Shown: positions 45,768 to 58,095, numbered from the stretch's first letter. The stretch: DNA of 64,000 nt from Hemileia vastatrix (GCA_030280995.1 JASXTE010000016.1:13221001-13285000), one strand, 5' to 3'. Notes: a model not told the origin generated them from the sequence alone. Translations and numbers: made by a program.

Positions 45768-45815
45768 CACCACAGGAAATCAGGGGGTGAACTTCTAGGA
45801 GCTCCCTCTCTTTGA
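45768..45815 (+). mobile_element. Isolated CACCAC-type TIR terminus
   Basis: CACCACAGGAAAT, a G-run and a decayed palindrome around CTAG (GAACTTCTAGGAGCTCC). Same design as 16020 and 20445. No right end was found. 45816-46926 is AT-rich with no gene. Confidence 0.45.
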
Positions 45816-46926
45816 AACTTTCAGGAAGAGTTTGGGAGAACATTGGGGAAATTTTGTGAAAGGTTTAGGAAACTGTTTTTAAATTATATGAAAAAATTTT
45901 GAAAAAAAAGTTGGCCCTAAATTATGACTCAATTTATCCCTTCTTGAGCAGAGCTTTGGATTCAAGTTGAGAATCTTTTGGACCAAATTTGAGCAATGGT
46001 TTAGCCACAAAATTTAAAGTACCATAATATTCAATTTTTTATCTAGATCATTTTAATTTTGGGAGGTCAGGTTTGATATTGACAGAAATATCTTAAATGA
46101 CACATAGTATACTAGGTCTTGAAAATTATTTCAATTATCAATTTAATATCCATAAATATATAAAAAAGCATACTATTTAAGTCCTTTTTAAAAAAAATTA
46201 AAAAAATATAACTCTATAAAAATATTTGCACATAATTTTAAATTTTTGAGACAAAAGTTTATATCGAGCCCTTATAAATAGAAATTTCTTATTGTTACTT
46301 AGAATAAAAAATATAAGACAATGTTCAAAAAATTTAATGGAGGAGAAAAAATATATATATATATATTTTTAAGGTAAAAAAATAGTAATGTATTTTTTTT
46401 AAAATTTAAACTATTAAAGAAACTAATTTTAATTTATTGGCACAAAACTGAGGCTCTAAATAATGTACTTTTTTCAGTTATCTCTATGTATTTAGCTATT
46501 ATTAAAATGTGAGTCAACATTAATTATTAACATACATGAAAAATTCAATTGTAAATATTCATCTAATATTATATATATTCTCTACTTTCATCTCTTTCAA
46601 AACTTTGCTCTCATCCTCTCTTTCTTAAAACTACCACCATCACCATAAACTCCATTTAATTTAAGTGTCAAATTTAAGATGCATTTGACTATTCTCTTTA
46701 AATTTTAAACCTATTTTTCCAAGAGAAAGATCAGTATTTAATGAAGTATCCACTTCAGTTATAATGCAATGAGAAAGATCTTTAGTTCATGTTTTTTGAT
46801 AATTCAAAGAAGGAGAAGCAACACCTATTGGTGATTTTTCTAAAAAAAAGAGCTTCCGAATTGGAAAAATACCTGGAGAAATCAGATCTAAATATCAAAT
46901 CTGTCTTCTTCAACAATGAAGATATT

Positions 46927-47719
46927 TGTCAGCCAGGCTGCTAGACTTACCCAGTAAAATAATTGATTATTTACTGGGATGAAGCCACGCCTTATTATTA
47001 TTATTTTTATTAATTATAATATATTTACATTAAATTTACTTATAATAAATTAACTAATTACAAAAAGGTAAAGTTAGTAATTAATTAAAATTAATTTTAA
47101 AATGTCCCTTATATTTTTATTTTCTAACACCATGCTCAATGACAGGTTAAGAGAAATAAAAATTAATATTAAAATAAAAAAATAAATAAAATTTAAATTG
47201 AAATAAAGTACATTATTCAAATGAAAATAAGTATATACAAAAAATTCAAATTACTTATGTAGAATTGAAATTTACAGTAATTTTTAAATATCCTAATTTA
47301 TTTTTGTCATATACAGTAAATACACTTTTCTGACACCTTCTTGTTGGAACAACCTTATTATTTGAAACTGTTTTTCTGGAATATTCTTTTTCTTCTCTCA
47401 TACTACTGTATTTAAGATTTCAACTCTGTGCTTTGTCTCTCCTTTGCCTATATAAGGCCTCCCTTTCTGGTTGTTTTTGATCATCCTTTACTTACTTATT
47501 ATTTTATTAAACCAATTTATTACAATCAAATATTTATAACTACTTAGTGTTTTTAGTATTTACTTGCAGAAACTCTAAATCATTAATTATAATCATTATA
47601 AAATTTTTACCTCTTTTAATTGAGTAAAACAAATAAAGGATAAAATATACTAACTTTAACTTTGAGACCCCAATATCCACCTATCACCACCATTGGACCT
47701 GTGTTAAAAATCTTCTAGA
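46927..47719 (+). repeat. Truncated LTR of family A
   Basis: Starts TGTCAGCCAGGCTGCTAGAC and keeps the TATA box (TATATAAGG, 47449-47457). It stops at about 47719, where the matching LTR at 7918 has about 150 bp more. It then runs straight into family B integrase sequence. Confidence 0.8.
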
Positions 47720-47724
47720 CAAAT

Positions 47725-48720
47725 AGCTGACAGATTTTGGTGGCCATGTATGAAGTTGGCTGTGCAGGGTTGGGTTCAATCTTGTGAAGAATGTCAAAGA
47801 AGAAGTCACTTGAAACCTAAAGAGGTCGGCCGTGCTACTGGTAAAACAACTGTTTTTGGAAGAGTCAGTCTGGATGCTGTCCATATTAAAGAGTGCAGGT
47901 ATAAATACTAAATTGTTTCCAGGGATGATTTGTATGGTTGGTTTGAGGCAGTGCCTCTGGTTAATTTGACTTTCAAGAATGCGGCAGAGTTTTTGAAGAA
48001 GGAGTGGATTTATAGGTATGGGTTGATGAAGTTGGTGACTGTTGATGGTGGGCCAGAGTTTGGTGCCAAATTTAAAGAAGCTGTGGCCAGTGTTGGTTCT
48101 AAAGTTAGAGTGGCTACACCTTATTATCCTGAAGCTGAAGTCATGGTTGAAAGATGCCATCAAGTTATCAAGAATGCTTTGGTAAAGATGTGTGGGGATA
48201 GTGCTGAATAGTGGAGGCATTATTTACCCTTGGTGTTATTTGCTGATACGGTCACTGTGAAGAGGACAACTGGCTATTCTCCTTATGAGTTAATGTTTGG
48301 TCAGAAAGCTGTTCTACCAGTGGACTTTAAAGCTGTCTCTTATCTTGGAATTGATTGGGATGAGGTGCACTCAACAGAAGAATTGCTCTGTGCCAGGATG
48401 CAACAGTTGGAATGTAGAGAGAATGTCAAGAGAAGGCATACTCTAGAATGATGAAGATTAGGAATCAATCAGTCAGATACTGGTACAAGAAGCTTGCTCG
48501 CAGACTCAAGAAACCTTTTAAAACTGGTTGTTTGGTTTTGGTTTATAATAGAAGTTTGGAGAGTTAGTGGGGAAATATGTTTGCCGACAGATGGAATGGA
48601 CCTTACAGAGTCAGATCTCAGGCGTCTGGAGGTCCTTATATTTTGGAAGAGTTGGATGGTGCAGTCTTAAAGAAGAGATTGGCTGCAGACCAGGTGAAGA
48701 GGTTTTATCCCAGAGGCACT
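47725..48720 (+). pseudogene. Integrase fragment, family B copy B2
   Basis: Begins in the zinc domain (match to DRFWWPCMK of B1) with CEECQRR-like residues, and keeps the core residues LDAVHI, TVDGGPEF and EAEVMVER. Stops at about 47909 and 48208 and a frameshift near 48420 break it. The end matches the B1 Pol C terminus, including the LRNEDKL-type motif (48738-48760), here read as noncoding. RT and RNase H are absent, so the 5' part was deleted before or when the family A LTR came to lie next to it. Confidence 0.85.
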
Positions 48721-48819
48721 AGACATGAAGAAGATTGACTCCGCAATGAGGATAAACTATGAAACATTCTTTAAATTTTGAAATTTTTAGTGTTGCAGAG
48801 CAACTTTTGTGTTGGAAAC

Positions 48820-48920
48820 CTTTTGTTAGAAGGTACCCATGGGTGGGGCTTCTAGATTTGATCTTGGCAAGTGTAGGGGTAACTGATGGGATGGCTTCTC
48901 TGTAGAACAGTTGCCCCAGA
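48820..48920 (+). repeat. Foldable module M, copy 2
   Basis: Arms GGGGTAACTG (48876-48885) and CAGTTGCCCC (48908-48917, one G-T pair). Preceded by GAAGGTACCCATGG and TTGGCAAGTGTAGGGG. Confidence 0.8.
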
Positions 48921-48935
48921 TTGTCTGTTTCCAAC

Positions 48936-49747
48936 TGTCACCGGACAACCTACACACAAGGTCGAGGGTGTTCCTGGGAAGTGAGATGTAGGGAGGAGTT
49001 TAGAAACTTCTTCAATGCACAGAGGAAATGTTCGAGGAAGTGATTCAAAGATGACTCAAAGGAAGAGCTACTGCTTTGAGATATGTTTGAGAAGAATTCT
49101 AATATAATTTAAAGGTAATATTAAAATTCTTAAGATCTCACAAAGGGTTGGAAACTCAATAATCAAAGAATTAGGATTTAGAAATGATTACTGAGAAAAT
49201 AAGGAAAGATACAATAATAATGATTTAACCTAAAGATTTACCACTATTAAATATATATACGTTTTATAATTTAATTCTAAAGAATGTCAAACCAAAAACC
49301 CAACCCCTTTTATATCCCTTTACTCCTCCTTGAATTGACCTCATACCCATCCACTATTCCGCACACCACAGACCATTAAAAAATACACCCATCACACCTG
49401 GACCCTCCTCACTAACATCCATCAACCCTTTGATCCTCCACTAACCATCTCTTCCATGCTCAATACCCCTTTTAATAATTCACAGACATTTAATAAACCT
49501 TTTAGCGGACTATTACATTGAATATTGCACTGTGTGTCGCTTATTGATGAAAAGACTGAGACACATTATTGAGAGATTGACTAATTTAGATTTAGAGTTT
49601 AGACTAGCGCGGCTGAATAGTGAGTACACAAAGGAAAGTCGCAGTTGCTATGTAGAATTGCTTTCTGCACTTCGAGAATGGATATAGAGCTCTGTATTAT
49701 TGATTTAATGAGATTCTTTTGCCTCGAGTGTCACGTGGCGCATGAAA
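48936..49747 (-). repeat. 3' LTR of family C
   Basis: 812 bp, same orientation as 58096-58907. The end facing the antisense gene reads GTGTCACGTGGCGCATGAAA. Confidence 0.9.
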
Positions 49748-49757
49748 GATGCCCAAG

Positions 49758-49765
49758 TATAAAAA
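49758..49765 (+). promoter_or_regulatory. TATA-like box of the antisense gene
   Basis: TATAAAAA, 11 bp outside the LTR end and about 25 bp before the first ATG at 49783. It points away from the LTR into the antisense ORF. Confidence 0.45.
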
Positions 49766-49782
49766 CGCGAGCTCCGTTGAGC

Positions 49783-50798
49783 ATGAGACATATACTTCCC
49801 ACACTATTTTCACTTTATCTAATTCTTGTTTATTATTATTATTATTTCAGCTTGTCCAACTCCAGCTCCCACGCCTCCTCACCCCAAAGCGGATGGTGGG
49901 CTTGTTACTCGACAGTACTCCCAAGCATGCACAGCTTGTGAAATGATGGAATACTTCTGTGTTGAAAGCATGGATACTCGAGGTCCTCTCCAGAAATGCG
50001 AGTTTTGCCGATGGAGACGGGTGGTGTGCAATGCTTTAGCCAAAAATTCTGACATTGAAAGAAGGTTTACCAAGACCAAATATTGGGTAATACTGAAGAC
50101 CAAAGAAGTGGCCAAAGATATATGGGATGTGTCGATCGGTGATGATCAATCAGAAGCAGTTGAGGAGGAAGCCGAGGACACCATGGCGACCTTGGTAACC
50201 CAAGCCACAGGTAAAAATTAAAGGGTAGAAGAAGAGGTGGATGAATTGGTGGAGGAAGATGAGGAGGAAGTCCCCATCCCAAGGCAGACACCAAAGAAGC
50301 GGCAGATGGTCATTGAAGATGACGAAGAAGAAAAAGAAGTGGTGGTGGAAGTCACATTGAAGTTATTTCTAGAAGCTGACCCATGATTCGAAGTAAGTCC
50401 ATTCTTCTGTTATTTTAGAAACTTTGTTACTGATGATCTTGTTTTAGAATTCAGATGTCATCGCAGAAGTTCCGATTGCGGAAGCTGCACCATTGCTGCC
50501 AGTTGAGGCAGATCAACCAGTGGCTGATTCAAGGGAGGACAACGAAGAGACTCTCGACCAGGTACGGTCAAAGAAACCTTGTCAAGGTCGACAAACTTGA
50601 TTTATCAAAGAGTTGAGCGGTGAAGTCAATAAGATTGTTGATGCTGCCTCCTTTGAAGTGGCCGAAGAGTTACTGGAAATTAGGGAAGTGGTACCAGTAG
50701 GAGAGGAGGAGGTTTTTCAGAAATGTAGAAAGGAAATAAGGGTGATTTTGGAGAAGATGAAGGGATTGGTTCAAGAGAAAATAAAGGAGAAAATTTAA
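49783..50798 (+). pseudogene. Antisense accessory gene with Zn2Cys6-like module, family C
   Basis: Lies on the opposite strand to gag-pol, between pol and the 3' LTR. The frame from about 49852 to 50221 holds CTACEMMEYFC and CEFCRWRRVVC, spacing C-x2-C-x6-C-x12-C-x2-C-x6-C, the layout of the fungal binuclear zinc cluster that binds DNA. A likely intron acceptor (TTATTTCAG) is near 49852, so the N terminus is unclear. After a stop at 50219 a similar-phase stretch is strongly acidic with a basic patch (PKKRQ). A further intron (about 50391-50450, GTAAGT...TTTTAG) leads to a Glu-rich helical C terminus (50613-50798). Several stops suggest decay. Whether it binds DNA is inferred. Confidence 0.6.
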
Positions 50799-50804
50799 AA
50801 TGGA

Positions 50805-51690
50805 AGGAAAAAGGAAAAGAAAGAAAGAGGAAAAGAAAAGTAGAAACAATTTGTATATTTATTTATTTTATTTTGTTGTTTTAATTAAAATTTTAATATT
50901 TATTTTATAAGATTTTGAGAGAAAAAGAAAAAAAAGAAAAGAAAAATTTGAATAAAATTTTGTTTTAAATTTTGAAAGAAGAAAAGAAAGAATATTTAAT
51001 TGAAGGAGTTTTAGTTTAAATTTTGAAAAGAAAAAATTTAAGTAGGAAAAAAGAAATAGTTGATTGAAATAATTTTGTTGGAAATGAAAATTTAATGAAA
51101 GAAAAAATTTTTATTTGTGAAAGTTTAATTATTGAAGTTTTGAGGAATTTTAGTTATTTGAAAAGAAAAAAGAAAAAGAAGAGAAAAAATAATTTTTTAA
51201 AAGGAATTTGAAATAAAGAAGTAATTTGTTTGAAGAATTTTAAAAGAGAGATTTAAAGGTTGAAGTGAAGTTTGAGAAAGACTGTCGTATTGAGTTCGAA
51301 GAAAAAGAAATAAGGAAAAAAAGAAAAGTTTTGAAAAGAGAAAAGAAAATTTAAAGGAATTTATTGATTTTTTAAGATTTTAATTTTATTATTTTATTTT
51401 ATTTTATTTTATTTTATTTTTTTAATTTAATTTTAATTTTAGTTTATTTCATTTTATTTTATTTTAATTTTATTTTTAATTTAATTTAATTTTAGTTATT
51501 TTAAAGAAGGTTGAAAACTTTTGAAAGAAAAAAGAAGAAAGAAGAAAAGAAAACAACGAATAAGGAAATTTTTAGAGGTAAAGATATTTTAGATTTTAAA
51601 GAGAAGAAGTTTTAGAATTTTAAGAAAAGGAAAAGAAAAAGAGAAAGGGAAAGAAGAGAAAAAATAAAAGAGAGTTCTAAGGTTTTGGTT
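50805..51690 (+). repeat. Purine-rich low-complexity tract
   Basis: Nearly 900 bp of G/A-rich plus strand (GAAAAGAAAAAGAAGAG type), broken at 51370-51500 by a (TTTTA)n pentamer repeat. Lies between the antisense gene and pol. No coding potential. Confidence 0.8.
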
Positions 51691-51699
51691 TTAAAGGAT

Positions 51700-52893
51700 A
51701 TTTAAGATGAAAAGATTTTAGGAGTTCAGGGGCATAAGAAACATTGATGGCTGGTTCCCAGCATGTTTTTTCTGTGTCATCAAGGAAGCCTTCCCATTCC
51801 AAGAGATATTGAAGTTTCCCCTTGCACATTCTTGAATCAAGGATATGGCTTACTTCCCACTCTAGATGGTCTTCTACTTTGACCGGTTCCGGAGGAGGTT
51901 GGTTCCTGCCCGGGTATGTTTCTCAAGCCAGTTCCAGAAGAAATACGTGGAAAACAGGGTTAATAGCTTGCCATTTAGGAGGTAGCTTGAGTCAAAATGC
52001 AGTTTTAGAGACTTCAGAGTCGATTTCAAATGGTCTCAAGCGTTTTTCAGCCAGTTTCTTTGATGGTCGAGTTGTTCAAATGTTTTGTGCTTCAAGCCAT
52101 ACTTTGTCGCCTGGTTTAAAAGAAGGAGCAGACTGTCAATGTTTTCCGGCCTGTTCCTTTTACCTTCGAATCGCCAATTCCAAATTTGATTTAAGTTCTT
52201 CTTGAAGTTGTGATATGGTTTGAAGATAATGTTCCACAGGATGATTAGTTCCTACGTGGATTGAGTTGCATCGAGGATGTCTTCCATAAACAGTTTCGAA
52301 TGGAGATTGTCATGTCAAAGAATGAGTCAAGTTATTATAAGCAAATTCGGCCAATGGTAACCATGTGGTCCAATCGTCTTTTTGGTAACTGACATACATT
52401 TGAAGGTATTGTTCGAGTATTTGGTTGACCCTTTCCATTTTCCCATCTGTTTCAGGATGATAGGCCATGGAGAGATTCCTTGTGATATTGAGTTGTAAAC
52501 ACAGTTGATTCCAGAATGTGGATACAAACAACGAGCCTCTATCTGAAATAATATCATTAAGTAAGCCATGTTTGGAGAATACATATTCTAGAAACAATTT
52601 TGACAAGTCTTCTGCTGTAGCAGTAGTAGTGGTTTTAATAAAAATAGACATTTTTGAAAATCTATCTACTATCACTAATATAGCATCAAAATTATTAGAA
52701 AGAGGAAGTTGAGAAATAAAATCCATCGATAAAGATTCCCAAGGTTTAGAGGGAATAGGAAGTGATTGAAGCAACCCACGCTTCCGGTGACAGGGAGCCT
52801 TGTTCCTATTACACTTGTAACAAGCTTTTATATAGGCCTTGATTTCTATGGTCATTCCTGGCCAGAAGAAATCCCTCGCTATTAACTGGTAGG
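51700..52893 (-). pseudogene. Integrase C-terminal half and chromodomain, family C
   Basis: Read leftward from 52893. The zinc-domain Cys pair (CYKCNRNK), the core residues MDFISQL, IISDRGSLF and ETDGKMERV, and the chromodomain at about 51880-51740 (EWEVSHILDSRMCKGKLQYL, then EWEGF and CWEP) are visible. Stops at about 52308 and at several points to 51700 break it. The chromodomain aromatic residues fit methyl-lysine reading, which would target insertion to heterochromatin. The N-terminal zinc part is cut off by the LTR at 52894 and continues beyond 54404. Confidence 0.85.
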
Positions 52894-54399
52894 TGTCAGG
52901 CTAAGTTCAAGTACAAAGACTTTAACTAGCTTGAATGGTCAGTTGTCTAGAAGATTTTAATGGTCCTATATGAATACTGTAGTACTAATCCACTAAGTTG
53001 TAAAATTTAATCAAAATTAAAGGTCTCAGTAATATAATTCTCACTAGTTTTATATATGGCTTACAATATTTGTAGTTTGTAGAAAAATATATTTTATAAT
53101 TCAGATACTATTCAAAAGTCTTATAAAAGTACTAATTGATATGTATTGTAATTTATTTGGTTATATTGGTAAATTTTAAATGATAAAGAATGCAGAAAAC
53201 AAGACCAAAAACCTCCTCCTTTTATACACACTAAGTTTCCCCAATAACCACCTTGATGTACCATCCAATACAATGTTAATGACGCCTTTAAACAATTAAT
53301 AGACCTCTCCATCAACGCCCCTAGTGACCAATAACATAATTAAACAAACAACAACCACTAAAATCCTATTAATAATAAGGGAGATCCATCAAAATTAAAG
53401 AAAAGACAGAAAGAGAGAGTATATGCGTGGAAAACAATATTATAACAAGGGAAAAGGAGACTTTTTAAGGTTAATTATAGCTTAATAATAAGGGGAATCT
53501 ACAGGAGAAATGGAGGGGCTAATCCTGAAATTTGACTACGTGAAATTCCCATCCAAAAATAACCAAAATTGACTGAGAAACCACCCAAAAACTTAAAAAA
53601 GAGCGTGAGATGTGGGGTAACTACATGCAGTCCTTGGCAGGCGCTTGCACGGGTAAATCCTTGACTAAAATAAGGCAAATTTAAGCGTGGTGATGAAATA
53701 AGGTGCCAAGAAAGAGGTTATTAATGGAATTAGTGCATATAAACAAGGTCAATGCATTATTAATTAAGCTAGGACACTAAATAAGCTCCTGTCGCCTATT
53801 TTAGTGTGTTTCCCCACAGTGGGCGTAGAATGTGGGGTAATTATAGTGTGAAAAAGCTAACTTTGCTAAAAATGAAGCTATTCACACAGGAAAAAAAGCA
53901 GGCAGTATGTAGCCAGTACACAGAAGCCATTTCTGGCATAAAAAACACAAAATTTGAAAAGTTTTATTTTTATGCATTTAAATAGCCAAATCAATAGTTC
54001 TAAGTGAGCCCAATTGATCTGTCAAAGCGCAATTTTGATATTCTCAATTTTATAGCGCATATAGTCAGCTTTTAAGTGAAATAAAGCGCATTTCTTGTTT
54101 TTTGTGTAAAACAATGAATATAACAGCTTTAAGTGTACTTAAAAATTATGTAGCCTTATACTTAAGGTTCTTAAGATTACCCTAACACATTCCAACTTAA
54201 TATTAAGTACATAAGACTTATAAAAGGTGGATATATGCGTGTATATAAGGTGTTATAATGGCATTTTTTGAGTATTTATCATAATTTTACTTATGTATAC
54301 TGTTTGTGTACTCTCATTTATTGTTCCCATGTATAAATAATGTGTTTAACATAACTTATAAGCACTTTTTACTCAGTCCTGGGGATATACAGGCTGAAA
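52894..54399. mobile_element. Solo LTR, family D, inserted in family C integrase
   Basis: 1506 bp starting TGTCAGGCTAAG and ending near GGCTGAAA, flanked by the 5-bp duplication GTAGG (52889-52893 and 54400-54404). On both sides the family C pol frame resumes. Its first about 120 bp resemble 63839-64000. Internal sequence is noncoding. Confidence 0.85.
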
Positions 54400-54404
54400 G
54401 TAGG

Positions 54405-55988
54405 TTTTATCAGCCCCAAAATGACCAGCTAATGGAGAATCATGTCAACTATTGAAAATCCATAATTTTATTTCATTGTTGTCGGGTATGACTACTCTAA
54501 CTTCAAAAAATAATAGACCTGAATCAATACTAAATCTTTTAGCCCCTTGCTTCGAGAGTATTTTGTCTTTTAACCCTAAACAATAATTATCCTTTGACTG
54601 AGCTTCGAGGATGTTGGATAGTGGATTTTGAAAAGATTGAATTGTCATCAAATTAAGTTAATGAGTTTTTAACATTGATTCATTGAAGATTTATTTCACA
54701 TTTGCTGAGTTCTTGTCAGCAAATGCGTCCCCCCGCTGTGGGTAAATGTCGTGCCAACGTGACAAGATATCTGGGACAATGCAGTTCTTACCTGGGCAAT
54801 AGGAAATAGAAAAAGGAAATTCAGACAGTAATTCAGCCCACCTGGCTTGACACCTGGTTAACACTTTGGAAGACATAAAGTATTTCAAAGCATTATGGTC
54901 TGTTAGAATTTGAAAAGGACTATCTAGGCTGAGAAGAAAAGAGTGCCATTTTTTAAGACAATGAATAATAGCTAAAAGCTCTTTGTCATGAATTTCATAA
55001 TTTAATTCTGCTGCAATGAGTTTGCGTGACTCAAAAGCAACAGGATGAAACAATTTTGTTTCAGGATTTAATTGAGAAATGACCCCTGCGATAGCATGAT
55101 CGCTTGCATCTGTCTCGACTATTGTCAAAGCAGTAGGATCAAAGTGTCGAAGAATTGGAGCTGTGGTGAACGCAGTCTTCAATGCTTCGAATTCCTTTTG
55201 TGCTGTAGAAGTAAAAACAAAAGTAATATCTTTTCTAAGAAGAGAAGTAAGATTGTAAATAGTTTTAGAGTAATCTTTAATAAATCTTTTATAGAAATTT
55301 GCAAAACCCAAAAATCCTTGGAGGGATTTAACGGTTTTGGGCTCAGGCCATTCCAGGACTTTTTGGACCTTTTTGTTTTCCATGACTAAACCATCAGTGG
55401 ATAATGTAAACCCAAAAAATCAATTGATTTAAGATGGAACTCGCATTTATTGCGCTTGGCGTAGAGACCGTAATCTTGAAGTCGATTTAGAACCTGTCAA
55501 ACATGATGAATATGTTCATCCAGTGTCTTCGAGAAAATTAAAATATCATCTAAATAGACAACAACAAATTGTTTGACAACATCTTGGAAGATGTCATTGA
55601 CAAAGGTTTGAAAAGTCGATGGTGCGTTACACAATCCAAAAGGCATAACTAAATATTCAAAACTACCAAATCTAGTGCGCATTGCAGTCAGTGGTTCATG
55701 ACCTTCCACAATGCGAATAAGATTGTAAGCGCCTCTAAAATCATTTTTAGAAAAGAAATTAGCACCATTGAAAAGGGTAAGAGGCAATGACATAGGAGGA
55801 ACAGGATATGCATTTTTCTTGGTGACTGTGTTGAGCTTTCTATAGTCAACACACAACCTAAGGCTACCATCCTTTTTCTTTACAAAAAGAACAGGGGAGC
55901 CAGTTGGAGATTTACTGGCTCTGATGAAACCTTTGGCTACATTCTCTGAAATGTAGTCTTGAAGAACTTGAGATTTGTCCTTCGACAA
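54405..55988 (-). pseudogene. Reverse transcriptase, RNase H and pre-integrase, family C
   Basis: RT is open 55988-55497 (SPVLFVKKKDGSLRLCVDYR, MPFGLCNAPSTFQ, catalytic Y-L-D-D-I-L-I-F-S). RNase H is in 55383-54691 with ETDASD, KELLAI and LTDHNALK giving the acidic triad. The region between 55497 and 55383 and that between 54691 and 54651 carry frame breaks. The last part (54651-54405) is the linker to integrase and is interrupted by the solo LTR. Catalytic residues are intact, so loss of function comes from the frame breaks and the insertion. Confidence 0.9.
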
Positions 55989-56081
55989 AGAATAGACAAG
56001 ACCTGCCGGAGGTACTGGACTTATTAACTCTATTTGATGGTCGTAGGGTCAATGATGTGGTAACTTATCGGCCTTGCGGAT

Positions 56082-56819
56082 TTAGAAAACATCGAGAAAG
56101 TCATGATAGATTTCCGGTAGAGTTGATTTAATGGCTTCAACGTTGATTTGGTCATCTTCATCATCTTTGAGAGAATCTGTTGAGGGAAGACAAGAATTGA
56201 GAGAGCATAATTCGATTACTTCAAGGCAATTTAAATCCTCTTTGAGTGAAGTCATTGAGCTAGAAGGGTTAGCCAATTGCTCATTTAGAGAAAGATCAAA
56301 TGCTTGCAAGTCATCTGGAAGAGATTTTTCCTCTAGCAGGACATTGTCAGGCAGGTTTTTTAACTCCCTATTGACCTGCATTGAAGAATCAGAAATATAT
56401 TTAGTGCATGGGGTGATAAATCCCCGGGACCAATCAATTTCAGGATTCCAATGCGTTAAAAAGTCATGGCCAAGAATTGTATCGTCCATCCTTGGGGCAT
56501 TCAAGACTGATAATTCCCACTCGAAGGGGGGAAAGTTTGTAAAGTTGAAAACCCATAAAACTTTCTTACTTACCCAATACTGGGGTTCCTCTGATTTGAC
56601 CAAATATATTGGAGTTCGATCAATATCTGTGAATGTCAGCTTTAACTTCTCAGAAAAAGATAAACTGACAAAAGAAATTGAAGCTCCAGAGTCTATAAGA
56701 CAACTGAAGGGGGTATCCTCCTTAAAAAGAATGAATCTCAAGCGGTTTAAGGTAACTCCAGTCCTTAAGACATGGATGTTCTGTGCACTGGGAGAGATAA
56801 GATAGTTTGCTTTGCACAC
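56082..56819 (-). CDS. Aspartic protease, family C
   Basis: About 245 residues, open. The retropepsin active site is FSCLIDSGASISFVS, near residue 45. A later DDTILGHDFLTHWNP matches the conserved G-x-D/L-L strand seen after the flap in gypsy proteases. The C-terminal part is acidic (SLKDDEDDQINVEAIKSTLP) and leads toward RT, but stops follow between 56082 and 55988. Gag ends 12 bp upstream in another frame. Confidence 0.85.
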   Translation of the reverse strand: MCKANYLISPSAQNIHVLRTGVTLNRLRFILFKEDTPFSCLIDSGASISFVSLSFSEKLKLTFTDIDRTPIYLVKSEEPQYWVSKKVLWVFNFTNFPPFEWELSVLNAPRMDDTILGHDFLTHWNPEIDWSRGFITPCTKYISDSSMQVNRELKNLPDNVLLEEKSLPDDLQAFDLSLNEQLANPSSSMTSLKEDLNCLEVIELCSLNSCLPSTDSLKDDEDDQINVEAIKSTLPEIYHDFLDVF

Positions 56820-56830
56820 AAGTAAACTAT

Positions 56831-58020
56831 CTACAAGTTTTTTGACTTACAACTAGTACCTTCTCTTTCCTTCAACTTCACACAATCTTCTAGCTTGTGC
56901 TTACCCCCACAATACATACATAACTCATTATCTGCTTGCCTCTTCCTCTCAGCTTCTTTAAGTTCCCCGTTAGGATCCAATACTTTACTGATATTGCCTG
57001 GGGTCAAGCCTTTTGGTCGAGGTCTGTCTTTTCCCTTATTGGGTTTGGATTGAGTCGAGGAGGATTGATTTGTCCATGGGTGTGAAGAAGGTCCTGATTT
57101 AAAATTTAGGCCTTGAGATTTTTTGGCGTATCGACGGTGTTGAAGTCGTCCTTGGTAAATGTCGTTGAGTTCAAGGGTTTGATCCATTAAATCCATTAAA
57201 GTAGTCATCTTCTGACCGAGAAGATTTAATTGATCCAGAATCCTTGAAGGAAGTCCTTTTTTGAAATGATACTTGAGGGCAGCATCATTTGAACCTACTT
57301 GAGTTTGAAGTGCTCTGAAGTTTGAAATATATTCAGAGGCTTTACCATTATCACACATGCAAAGAAAATCAAGTTCGATTTCTGTGTTGTCAGTTTCATT
57401 AGGGTCACCAAACAACGTGAAGAGTTGGTCTTTAAACTTTTCCCAGTTATTAATAAGTAAGTGGGTTTCTTTTAAAGAGAGCATGAGAAGATAAGGTTTG
57501 AACCATCTTGCTGCTTTTACGGCTAGAAATGAAGAAGCGTAAACAACCTTCGATCGGTCGTTATTGAAGGTTCGAGGGTCATTATGGAACAGGAGCTTGC
57601 AGGTTTGCAAGAAGGGCCCCAATCTGTCTGGATGTTCCCCATTGAATTTATCAGGGGATTTCATGGAAGGAGTTTTGAATTTAGATCCCTCCAAAGACGT
57701 TGAATTGGAGAGTGTTTTCATGAAAAGTCTCATGAGTCCTCCAGCAAATTAGATGGTCCAGGTTCCGAAGGTTTACCAGAAGGGTGAGTAGCAGGGACGG
57801 ATGGTGCCTCATGCATTGTATCCTCTCCTTCTTCTTCCTTTCTAGAATCATCAAAATCCTGAGGGATGTCTTCTACAGATTGGATGGAATGTCCCCGTTC
57901 TCTAAGGTCGAGAGGTTCCAAGGAGTGAGTGCGGGAAATAGGCCGTGTGGCTGATGGCCTGCCTCTGGCGCGAGCCCTAGTAGTGGCGCCCGTAGGAGGA
58001 GTGTGTTGAACAGCTGCCAT
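56831..58020 (-). pseudogene. Gag, family C
   Basis: The N-terminal ORF is 58020-57730 (MAAVQHTPPTGATTRARARG, basic then acidic and disordered) and the main ORF is 57733-56831. They overlap as ATGA with a frame change. The main part has the gypsy Gag/capsid pattern (FKTPSMKSPDKFNGEHPDR, QLFTLFGDPNETDN) and ends in a zinc knuckle CMYCGGKHKLEDC with spacing C-x2-C-x3-H-x4-C, one shorter than usual. It recalls Gags of rust-fungus gypsy elements from memory. Whether the frame change is programmed or a mutation is undecided. Confidence 0.85.
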
Positions 58021-58095
58021 TTTAAGAATTTAGAAAACACCTGAAAAGGGATGTAGTAGTGCAAAGAATGAGAGCTACAGAGAATTAAATTATAC

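Larger units (their letters stand above)
47720..48935 (+). mobile_element. Family B copy B2, 5' part of a split element
   Basis: Holds an integrase fragment, a motif H copy at 48738 and module M (48820-48920), then is interrupted at 48936 by family C. The right half resumes at 58908: the five bases CCAAC are found on both sides of the insertion. Confidence 0.85.

Noticed and set aside
47684..48220. 178-aa minus-strand ORF
   Set aside because: Antisense of the family B integrase fragment; the plus strand has the D-D-E motifs.
56131..56805. 224-aa plus-strand ORF
   Set aside because: Exact antisense shadow of the family C protease, which has a clear active site.
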